NCBI GenBank assembly: GCA_035502185.1
Contig: DATJUT010000068.1
Span: forward strand, 1 to 55,861
Direction: 5' to 3'
DNA: 55,861 nucleotides
Source: Gemmatimonadales bacterium
GTDB taxonomy: Bacteria > Gemmatimonadota > Gemmatimonadetes > Gemmatimonadales > JACORV01
The notes below the pieces were generated by a model. It was given only the letters and a program-made list of their open reading frames with translations, had not been told where the DNA came from and did no database searches. Below, in pieces: positions 25,741-32,678 of the stretch (position 1 is its first letter; each line of letters begins with the position of its first letter). Both the position numbers and the translations under genes were made by a program.

Positions 25741-25775
25741 GAGCCCCGTCGCGACGCGCGGCGGGGCTCTTTCCT
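25741..25775 (+). terminator. rho-independent terminator
   Basis: An eight-base-pair stem GAGCCCCG with CGGGGCTC around a 13-base loop, followed directly by TTTCCTT. It is the best classical terminator in the window. A C-rich tract (about 25776-25803, CCCCAATCCC and CCCCAAACCCC words) continues into the convergent fucosidase gene's 3-prime end. Confidence 0.7.
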
Positions 25776-25807
25776 TCGCCCCAATCCCAAACCCCAAACC
25801 CCGTCTC

Positions 25808-27202
25808 TTACTCCACCTCGGGCGTCCCGTCGAACTCCAGCACCACCACCGAGCACACCGGATCTGGCGCGTTGCGCGGCAGGACGAGGCTCTGCGGCGC
25901 GCCCGGTCCGCCGCCCGGGACCGGGATCGGCGTCTTCGCGGGATCGGCGAGCAGGTACGCCGAGCGGATCGGCGTCTTGAGCCCGGGCAGGGGAAACGGC
26001 GGGACCTCGGGCCAGTCGGTCACGAACACGAAGATCCGGTTGCCCCTGGTGGTCGAGCGGAACGGCGCCCTGGCGAACAGGGAGGCCGTGGTGCCGTAGA
26101 TCGCGTCGCCGTTCGCCTTCATCCACCGGCCGATCGCCGCCAGGCGCTCGACGCTCTCGTCGGGGAAGGTGCCGTCGGCCCTCGGCCCGATGTTGAGCAG
26201 CAGGTTGCCGCCCTTCGACGCCGTCTCGACCAGCAGGCCGATCAGCGCGGGCACCGACTTGAAGTTGTGGTCGGCCGCGCAGTAGCCCCAGTGGTCGTTC
26301 ATCGTGATGCACGACTCCCAGTCCACGCCCGGCAGGCCGGTGGCCGGAATCTCCTGCTCCGGCGTGCGGAAGTCGCCCAGCTCCTGCGCGATCGGCGCCT
26401 GCGACCACCCCTCCACGCGGTTGTTGACGATCACGCCCGGCTCGAGCCGGCGGCACTCGTCGTAGAGCGCCTTGCCCATCTCGTGCGTCCAGGTCTGCTC
26501 CCACTGCCCGTCGAACCACATCACGCCGATCTCGCCGTAGTTCTTCAGGAGCTGCTCGACCGAGCCGTGCAGGTAGCGGACGTAGCGCGAGAACCGCGCC
26601 CCGTCCACCGGCCGCGTCGCGGCCTCCCAGTCGCGCCGCGGCAGCCAGTCCGGATGGTGCCAGTCCATGATGGAGTGGTACCAGCACTGGTGCAGGCCGG
26701 CGCGGCGGCTGGCGTCGGCCATCAGCGCCATGATGTCGTGCCGGTAGGGCGTCGAGCGGATGCAGAAGTCGGTGAGCCGGTTGTCGAACAGGCAGAAGCC
26801 GTCGTGGTGCTTGCTCGTGATGGTCACGTACTTCATGCCCGCGTCCTTCGCCATCCCGACCCACGCGTCGGCGTCGAACTTCACCGGGTTGAAGCGGCCG
26901 ACCAGCCGGTCGTAGGTGGCCAGCGGGATGTGCGCGGAGTTGCGGATCCACTCCGCGTAGTCGGTGCGGCCCATCCACTCGCCGGCCAGGATCGAATACA
27001 GCCCCCAGTGGAGGAACATCCCGAACCGGGCCTCGCGCCACCACGCCATCCGCCGGTCGTCGGCGGTCGGGAGGAGGCGGGTGAGGGCGCCGGGCCGCCC
27101 GAGGGGGCCGCCACCATATGGAAGGAAGGAGGGCAGGGGGAGGGCGGCCGCACCGAGCGCCGCGGCACCGCCCCGCACGAAGCTTCGCCGCGTGATGTCC
27201 AT
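25808..27202 (-). CDS. Tat-exported alpha-L-fucosidase, GH29
   Basis: A 464-residue glycosidase that removes fucose from glycans. The N-terminus MDITRRSFVRGGAAALG is a twin-arginine signal, so the folded enzyme is exported. GH29 features follow in order: FGMFLHWGLYS (about 61-70), TSKHHDGFCLFD (about 129-140), the nucleophile Asp231 in VMWFDGQW, and GGNLLLNIGPRADG. The C-terminal part is a beta-sandwich-like tail. No other fucose genes are nearby, so scavenging of released sugar must be handled elsewhere. The promoter lies so close to the ATG that the mRNA may have no leader. Confidence 0.88.
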   Translation of the reverse strand: MDITRRSFVRGGAAALGAAALPLPSFLPYGGGPLGRPGALTRLLPTADDRRMAWWREARFGMFLHWGLYSILAGEWMGRTDYAEWIRNSAHIPLATYDRLVGRFNPVKFDADAWVGMAKDAGMKYVTITSKHHDGFCLFDNRLTDFCIRSTPYRHDIMALMADASRRAGLHQCWYHSIMDWHHPDWLPRRDWEAATRPVDGARFSRYVRYLHGSVEQLLKNYGEIGVMWFDGQWEQTWTHEMGKALYDECRRLEPGVIVNNRVEGWSQAPIAQELGDFRTPEQEIPATGLPGVDWESCITMNDHWGYCAADHNFKSVPALIGLLVETASKGGNLLLNIGPRADGTFPDESVERLAAIGRWMKANGDAIYGTTASLFARAPFRSTTRGNRIFVFVTDWPEVPPFPLPGLKTPIRSAYLLADPAKTPIPVPGGGPGAPQSLVLPRNAPDPVCSVVVLEFDGTPEVE

Positions 27203-27208
27203 CCGGCC

Positions 27209-27237
27209 ATTAGACCACGTTCGGCCCGGACCCGCAA
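27209..27237 (-). promoter_or_regulatory. promoter of fucosidase gene, probably leaderless
   Basis: On the minus strand TTGCGG (27237-27232), a 17-base spacer and TCTAAT (27214-27209) stand only six bases before the ATG. Transcription would start at or next to the ATG. No ribosome-binding site is visible. Confidence 0.5.
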
Positions 27238-27329
27238 GCGCGCCCGGCCCCAGCGCCCCGGCCCCGCCCCCTGGACCCCGGCCCCGGGCCCCGCCAGCTT
27301 TCCGCGTCCCCAACCACGAGATCGCACCG

Positions 27330-28103
27330 ATGCGCCTCGCCGTCGCGCAGCTCGCCGCCGCGCCGCTCGTCGTCGTTCTGCTGGCCGCCGTCGCGCCGCC
27401 CGCCGCGCGCGCCCAGGGACGGTTTCCCCCCGACTCGCTGGTGAACCTCAAGTACTTCCCCAGGACCATCGCGGTGCGGGACCTGATCGACAGCATGCGC
27501 TTCTTCACCTTCGCGCTCGGCGTGCGGTGCCAGTTCTGCCACGTGGGTCGCGAAGGCATGCCGCTCGACTCGTTCAACTTCCGCTCCGACAGCCTGCGCA
27601 CCAAGCGCGCCGCGCGGGTGATGCTCGACATGGTGCGCCACGTCAACGACGAGCACCTCGCGGACGTGCCCGAGCGGCCCGAGCCGCACGTGGTGGTGAC
27701 GTGCGTGACCTGCCACCGCGGGGTCAGCCGGCCCTTCGATCTGGGGACCGTCCTGATCCAGGCCGCGCGCGCGGCGGGCGTGGACTCGGCCATCCGGGCC
27801 TATCGCGCGCTGCGGGAGCGGTACTACGGCCGCGCCGCGTACGACTTCGGTGAAGCCAGCCTGAGCGCGGTGGCGGAAGGCCTCGTGGCCGACCGCCGGT
27901 TCGACGACGCCGTGGCCGTGCTGCGGCTCAACGCGCAGTACTTCCCCAGCTCGCCGCAGATTCCGACCCGGCTGGGCGAGGCGTTCCTGGCCAAGGGCGA
28001 CACGGCCGACGCCATCGCGAGCTACCGCCAGGCGCTCCAGGCGGACCCCCGGAACCCGTTGGCGCACCGTCGCTTGACCCAGCTGGGGGTCGCGCCGAAC
28101 TAG
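27330..28103 (+). CDS. dihaem c-type cytochrome (reaction-centre-type) with TPR
   Basis: A 257-residue exported protein with a signal peptide ending AARA-Q. Two haem-binding motifs are present: CQFCH at 67-71, preceded by MRFFTFALGV as in the photosynthetic reaction-centre cytochrome family, and CVTCH at 125-129. Residues about 180-255 look like tetratricopeptide repeats (DDAVAVLRLNAQYFP, GDTADAIASYRQALQADPRN). The photosynthetic family has four haems and a longer chain, and there are no reaction-centre genes here. A periplasmic electron carrier with a protein-docking tail is the likely role. Confidence 0.8.
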   Translation: MRLAVAQLAAAPLVVVLLAAVAPPAARAQGRFPPDSLVNLKYFPRTIAVRDLIDSMRFFTFALGVRCQFCHVGREGMPLDSFNFRSDSLRTKRAARVMLDMVRHVNDEHLADVPERPEPHVVVTCVTCHRGVSRPFDLGTVLIQAARAAGVDSAIRAYRALRERYYGRAAYDFGEASLSAVAEGLVADRRFDDAVAVLRLNAQYFPSSPQIPTRLGEAFLAKGDTADAIASYRQALQADPRNPLAHRRLTQLGVAPN

Positions 28104-28181
28104 GGAGAACTCCTCCGCCGGCCCGCGGCCCTCGGCTTGCGCCGCCCGAACCCCCCGTCAATCTTGCGTGTCGGGGAGGCC

Positions 28182-29570
28182 ATGATCGTTCTGAGTCGGC
28201 GGACCCGCGAAGCGGCGACCTACGTGGCGCTGACGGCCCTCTACTTCGTGGCGGGCCGGCTGGGGCTGCTGCTGGCGTTCGGCCATCCCGGCGCCACCAC
28301 GGTGTGGCCTCCCGCGGGCCTCGCGCTCGCGGCCTTCCTGCTCCTGGGCAACCGGGTCTGGCCGGCCATCTACGTCGGCGCGTTCCTCGTGAGCCTCACC
28401 CACGGGGGCGGGTTCATCCCCTCGCTGTTCATCGCCACCGGCAACACCTGGGAAGGGCTGATCGGCGCGTACCTGCTGCAGCGGTTCGCCAACGGCCGCC
28501 AGGCGTTCGACCGCTCGCGCGACGTGCTGCGCTACACCTTCCTCGTCGCCCTCGGCAGCACGCTGATCGGCGCCACCTTCACCGCCACGAGCCTCACCCT
28601 GGCGGGGGCCGCGCGGTGGTCGAGCTACTACGCCACCTGGCTCACCTGGTGGCTGGGCGACGCGAGCGGCGACTTCGTGGTGGCGCCGCTGATCCTGCTG
28701 TGGGCCCGCGACTACGGCATCCGCTGGGACACGCGCCGCGTGATCGAGGCCGGGATGCTGGGCGCGTTCTCGGTGCTGGTCGCGCTGGTCGTGTTCGGGC
28801 GCCTGTTCCCGACCTACGAGGTGGACTACCCGCTCTCGTTCCTCCCGATGCCGGTGTTCATCTGGGCGGCGTTCCGCTTCGACCGGCGGGGTGCGGCGGT
28901 CAGCGTGGCCATCGTGTACGTGGTCGCCGTCATCGGCACGCTGCGGGGCTACGGGCCGTTCGCCCCGTTCCCCTGGAACCACTCGCTGGTCTACCTGCAG
29001 GTGTTCACCTGCGTCTCCTCGGTCACCGCGCTGATGCTGGCCGCGGTGGTGCTGGAGCGGCGCCAGGTCGAGGACCAGCTGCGGGTCCTGGCGGTGAGCG
29101 ATCCGCTGACCGGGCTGTCGAACTACGGCCACCTGGTGGACGTGCTCGAGGGCGAGGTCCAGCGGTCGCTGCGCACCGAGCGGCAGTTCACGGTCCTGTT
29201 CCTCGACATGGACCACCTGAAGATGATCAACGACCGCTACGGCCACCTGGTCGGCAGCCGGGCGCTGTGCCGCATCGCCGAGGTGCTGCGGACGGCCTGC
29301 CGCTCGATCGACACCGCGGCGCGCTACGGCGGCGACGAATTCGCCCTGGTGCTCCCCGAGTCGGACGAGGCGGCCGGCCAGCTGGTCGCCGCCCGCGTCG
29401 CCGAGCTGCTCGCGGCCGACACGCGGCAGCCCCCGGTGAGCGTGAGCACCGGCATCGCCGCGTATCCCAAGGACGGCACCAGCGCCGAGGCGCTGGTGGC
29501 CGCCGCCGACCGGATGCTGTACGCCGCGAAGCACCGCGCCCGTCACCAGGAGCGGTCACTGTCCCGCTGA
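28182..29570 (+). CDS. MASE1-GGDEF diguanylate cyclase
   Basis: A 462-residue inner-membrane enzyme making cyclic di-GMP from GTP. Residues about 1-285 form a MASE1 sensor with some eight membrane helices (TTVWPPAGLALAAFLLLG). The catalytic domain contains DPLTGLSN, DMDHLKMINDRYGH and an intact GGDEF at 383-387. RSID at 374-377 places the inhibitory RxxD site exactly five residues before GGDEF, so product feedback is expected. GGGAGG precedes the ATG; an upstream in-frame start at 28137 is less likely. No matching phosphodiesterase is in the window. Confidence 0.9.
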   Translation: MIVLSRRTREAATYVALTALYFVAGRLGLLLAFGHPGATTVWPPAGLALAAFLLLGNRVWPAIYVGAFLVSLTHGGGFIPSLFIATGNTWEGLIGAYLLQRFANGRQAFDRSRDVLRYTFLVALGSTLIGATFTATSLTLAGAARWSSYYATWLTWWLGDASGDFVVAPLILLWARDYGIRWDTRRVIEAGMLGAFSVLVALVVFGRLFPTYEVDYPLSFLPMPVFIWAAFRFDRRGAAVSVAIVYVVAVIGTLRGYGPFAPFPWNHSLVYLQVFTCVSSVTALMLAAVVLERRQVEDQLRVLAVSDPLTGLSNYGHLVDVLEGEVQRSLRTERQFTVLFLDMDHLKMINDRYGHLVGSRALCRIAEVLRTACRSIDTAARYGGDEFALVLPESDEAAGQLVAARVAELLAADTRQPPVSVSTGIAAYPKDGTSAEALVAAADRMLYAAKHRARHQERSLSR

Positions 29571-29572
29571 AG

Positions 29573-29597
29573 GGACGGCCCCGCCGCGGGGCCGTCC
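29573..29597 (+). terminator. perfect hairpin after GGDEF gene
   Basis: An 11-base-pair perfect stem, GGACGGCCCCG with CGGGGCCGTCC, and a three-base loop, three bases after the stop codon. No T-tract. Confidence 0.6.
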
Positions 29598-29605
29598 ATC
29601 CCGGG

Positions 29606-29738
29606 TCCGCCGTCCCCCGCGGCGCCGCCCCCTCCGCCGTCTCCCGCGCGCCGCCGCCGCCGCCGTCTCCCGCGCGCCGCCGCCGCCGCCGTCTCCCGCG
29701 GCGCCACCCCCTCCGCCGTCCCCCGCGCGCCGCCGCCG
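29606..29738 (+). repeat. five-copy 26-27-base GC-only tandem repeat
   Basis: Five consecutive units begin at 29606, 29633, 29660, 29686 and 29712. Each opens with CCGCCGTCYCCCGCG. The second half has two forms: GCGCCRCCCCC in units 1 and 4, and CGCCGCCGCCG in units 2, 3 and 5. The stretch fills most of the 314-base gap between the GGDEF and DUF5916 genes, and I see no start or ribosome site for a protein in it. Confidence 0.85.
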
Positions 29739-29816
29739 CCGTGTTGAAACCGTCCAACCATTCCGCTCCGTACGGTGTCCTACGTGTGTAGTCGCCGGGG
29801 CGCGCGCGCCAGCCGC

Positions 29817-29868
29817 TTGACAGTCCGGCCGCGTTGCTGAATATTCAGCATACTGCTAAAATTTCAGC
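29817..29868 (+). promoter_or_regulatory. promoter with twin palindromic operators
   Basis: TTGACA (29817-29822) is followed at 17 bases by AATATT (29840-29845). The -10 lies inside a perfect 14-base palindrome, GCTGAATATTCAGC (29836-29849). A second, near-perfect copy, GCTAAAATTTCAGC (29855-29868), is centred 19 bases downstream and would cover the transcription start. A dimeric repressor bound here would block the promoter of the DUF5916 gene, whose ATG is at 29885. Confidence 0.75.
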
Positions 29869-29884
29869 ATACGAGGACACCACG

Positions 29885-32458
29885 ATGCTCGGCGTCGCCG
29901 CGCTGTTGACTCTCGGGCTGAGCCTGCAGGGACCGGAGAAGACGACGGGCCGGGTGGATCCCCCGGCGGCGCCGCCGGCGGCGGTCGTGACCGCGACCTC
30001 GGCGATGGCGGTGCGCGCCGCGCGGGCGCCGGTGATCGACGGCCGGGACGACGACCCGGTGTGGGCGACGGCGCCGGTCATCTCGGCCTTCACCGACTGG
30101 CAGCCCACGGAGGGGAAGACGCCGCGCTTCCGCACCGAGGCGAAGGTGGCCTACGACGCGGCCAACCTGTACGTGTTCGTGCGCTGCTTCGACCCGCACC
30201 CCGACAGCATCATCCGCATCCTGGAGCGGCGCGACACCTTCACGCCCAGCGACATGGTGTGGCTGTTCATCGATTCCTACCACGACCGGCGCACCGGCTA
30301 CGAGTTCGGCGTGAACGCGGCGGGGGTGAAGATCGACCAGGCCATCTCCGACGGGAACAACGAGGACGGCGCGTGGGACGGGGTGTGGGACGTGGCGACC
30401 CGGATCGACTCGCTGGGCTGGACGGCGGAGTACCGGATCCCGCTCTCGCAGCTGCGGTTCGGCACGTCGCGCGAACACACGTTCGGCTTCACCATCGACC
30501 GCGACATCTACCGCTACAACGAGCGACTGAGCTGGCCGCCGTTCAGCCAGGCCAAGCCGGACATGGTGTCCCAATTCGGCGCGCTGACGGGGCTGGACGA
30601 CCTGCAGGCGCCGCGCCGGCTGGAGATGGCGCCGTACCTGGTGACGAAGAACGCGTCGGTGATCACCAACAACACGTACGACCGCGCGTCGCACGGCACC
30701 GTCGGCGGCGACCTCAAGTACCGGGTGGCCAGCAACCTGACGCTCGACGCGACGATCAACCCGGATTTCGGGCAGGTCGAGGCCGATCCGGCGGTGCTGA
30801 ACCTCACCGCGTACGAGTCGTTCTTCAACGAGCTGCGGCCGTTCTTCGTGGCGGGGCGCGGGCTGTTCCAGTTCAACGTCAACTGCAGCTCGGTCAACTG
30901 CAGCAACGAGGAGCTGTTCTACAGCCGCCGGATCGGGCGCACGCCCGAGCTGGCCGGCACCTACGGGGACACGACGCCGCTCCAGCCCACCACCATCCTG
31001 GGCGCGGCCAAGCTCACCGGCCGGCTGCCGGGCGGCCTCACGCTCGGCGTGCTGGACGCGGCGACCGAGCGGTCCAGCCTGGCGGGCGACACGACCACCG
31101 AGCCGGCCGCGAACTTCGCGGTGGTGAGGCTGCGGCAGGACCTCCGGAACGGCGGGGCCAGCATCGGCGGCATGGTGACCGCCGTGAACCGGGGCCTCGA
31201 CCGGTTCACCTCGCCGTACATGGACCGGAGCGCCTACGTGGGCGCGGTGGACTTCCGCAACCGGCTGTTCAAGAACACGTACGAGATCTCGGGCTCGGTG
31301 GATGCGAGCCGGGTCGAGGGGACGCCGGCGGCCATCGCGGCCATCCAGACCGACGCGGTGCACTACTACCAGCGCCCCGACGCGGGCCTCCCGCTCGACA
31401 CCACGCGCACCAGCCTCGCCGGCGACGCCGAGGAGCTGCACTTCAGCAAGGTGGGCGGCCAGCACGTGATGTTCGAGTCGGCCTACATGCGCCGCTCGGC
31501 CGGCTTCGAGCCCAACGACCTCGGCTACCTGCAGCGCGCCGACCAGCAGAGCTGGGCCACCTGGGCCGGGTACTTCGACCGGCACCAGCGCAGCTGGTAC
31601 AACCGTCTCCAGTGGAACTTCAACTGGTGGCAGTACTGGACCACGAAGGGCCTGCCGCTCGAGGCCGCGGCCAACACGAACGTCCACATCACGCTCAAGA
31701 ACAACATGACGGTCAACCTCGGCGGCACGTGGGGACAGCTGGGCACGACGTACGACGACCGCAGCGCGCGCGGCGGGCCGGCCATCCGGCAGGATCCCTA
31801 CTTCGGGCCGTGGGGCGGCATCACGGGCGACGACCGGAAGTCGATCGTGCCGTACTTCTGGGTCAACTACTGGAAGGGCGACGCCGGCCGCAACGAATCG
31901 CTGAGCCTCCAACCCGAGGTCGACTTCAAGACCGCGGGCCGGTTCAGCAGCGCGCTGTCGCTGAACTGGAGCCGCAACGTCTACGACAATCAGTGGTACG
32001 GCAACTTCACCGACTCGCTGGCGGTGACGCACTACACCTTCGCCCACCTGCGCGAGACCACCACGGGCGTGACGCTGCGCCTCAACTACACCTTCACGCC
32101 CAGCATCTCGCTCCAGGTGTACGCGCAGCCGTTCATCGCCAAGGGCACGTACACGAACGTGCGCCAGCTCAGCGCCACGCCGCGCGCGGCGAGCTACGCC
32201 GACCGCTACGCGGCCTACGGCGACACGTCGGTCACCGGCAATCCGGGCGGGTTCAACTTCAAGGAATTCCAGTCCAACGTGGTGTTCCGCTGGGAGTACC
32301 GGCCGGGCTCGACGCTGTTCGTGGTGTGGAACGAAGGACGGCAGGGCTCGACGCCGCTCGAGGGCAGCAACAGCTACCAGGGCGACGTGCGCGACCTGTT
32401 CCGGCTGCACCCGATGAACACCTTCCTGGTGAAGATGTCGTACTGGCTGAACTGGTAA
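29885..32458 (+). CDS. CBM9/DUF5916 outer-membrane protein, copy 1
   Basis: An 857-residue exported protein. The signal peptide is short (MLGVAALLTLGLSLQG). Residues about 50-210 form a CBM9-like carbohydrate-binding domain (PVIDGRDDDPVWATAP, KVAYDAANLYVFVRCFDPHP, FRIPLSQLRFG-type region). The remainder is DUF5916, probably a membrane beta-barrel, with the marker NPDFGQVEADPAVLNLT and paired cysteines around ELFYSRRIGR. The last residue region YWLNW ends in an aromatic, as expected of outer-membrane barrels. GAGG stands eight bases before the ATG. A paralogue follows. Function is unknown; glycan binding or uptake is a guess. Confidence 0.82.
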   Translation: MLGVAALLTLGLSLQGPEKTTGRVDPPAAPPAAVVTATSAMAVRAARAPVIDGRDDDPVWATAPVISAFTDWQPTEGKTPRFRTEAKVAYDAANLYVFVRCFDPHPDSIIRILERRDTFTPSDMVWLFIDSYHDRRTGYEFGVNAAGVKIDQAISDGNNEDGAWDGVWDVATRIDSLGWTAEYRIPLSQLRFGTSREHTFGFTIDRDIYRYNERLSWPPFSQAKPDMVSQFGALTGLDDLQAPRRLEMAPYLVTKNASVITNNTYDRASHGTVGGDLKYRVASNLTLDATINPDFGQVEADPAVLNLTAYESFFNELRPFFVAGRGLFQFNVNCSSVNCSNEELFYSRRIGRTPELAGTYGDTTPLQPTTILGAAKLTGRLPGGLTLGVLDAATERSSLAGDTTTEPAANFAVVRLRQDLRNGGASIGGMVTAVNRGLDRFTSPYMDRSAYVGAVDFRNRLFKNTYEISGSVDASRVEGTPAAIAAIQTDAVHYYQRPDAGLPLDTTRTSLAGDAEELHFSKVGGQHVMFESAYMRRSAGFEPNDLGYLQRADQQSWATWAGYFDRHQRSWYNRLQWNFNWWQYWTTKGLPLEAAANTNVHITLKNNMTVNLGGTWGQLGTTYDDRSARGGPAIRQDPYFGPWGGITGDDRKSIVPYFWVNYWKGDAGRNESLSLQPEVDFKTAGRFSSALSLNWSRNVYDNQWYGNFTDSLAVTHYTFAHLRETTTGVTLRLNYTFTPSISLQVYAQPFIAKGTYTNVRQLSATPRAASYADRYAAYGDTSVTGNPGGFNFKEFQSNVVFRWEYRPGSTLFVVWNEGRQGSTPLEGSNSYQGDVRDLFRLHPMNTFLVKMSYWLNW

Positions 32459-32463
32459 GCGCA

Positions 32464-32522
32464 GGGTGCAGGGTGTGAGAGTGTAGCCCGTCGCGGACTC
32501 CACACTCTCCACCCTGCACCCC
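32464..32522 (+). terminator. long imperfect hairpin after DUF5916 copy 1
   Basis: GGGTGCAGGGTG followed by TGAGAGTGTA (32464-32485) pairs with ACACTCTCC and CACCCTGCACCC (about 32498-32522) around a 12-base loop. About 20 positions pair. It begins five bases after the stop. No T-tract. Confidence 0.6.
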
Positions 32523-32678
32523 ACCGCCACTCCGTCGCGATCGCTCGCCGCAATTCAGACCGTCTTCGTCGACGATCCATCAAGCCACTCCAGGCGTGAA
32601 ACTTGCCGGCCGTCGCGCGTCGTAGGGTGTCTCAGTCGGGGCACGCGGTTCGCTCGCACCTCAACGGTCGAGTACACG

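Noticed and set aside
27330-28103. Reaction-centre-type cytochrome as evidence of phototrophy
   Set aside because: No puf, bch or other photosynthesis gene is present, and only two haem motifs are found instead of four.
29606-29738. GC tandem repeat as a CRISPR array
   Set aside because: Units are contiguous without unique spacers, and no cas gene is nearby.
29864-32530. Minus-strand open frame opposite DUF5916 copy 1
   Set aside because: The shadow frame has no domain signal, while the plus frame has a signal peptide, CBM9 and DUF5916 segments.
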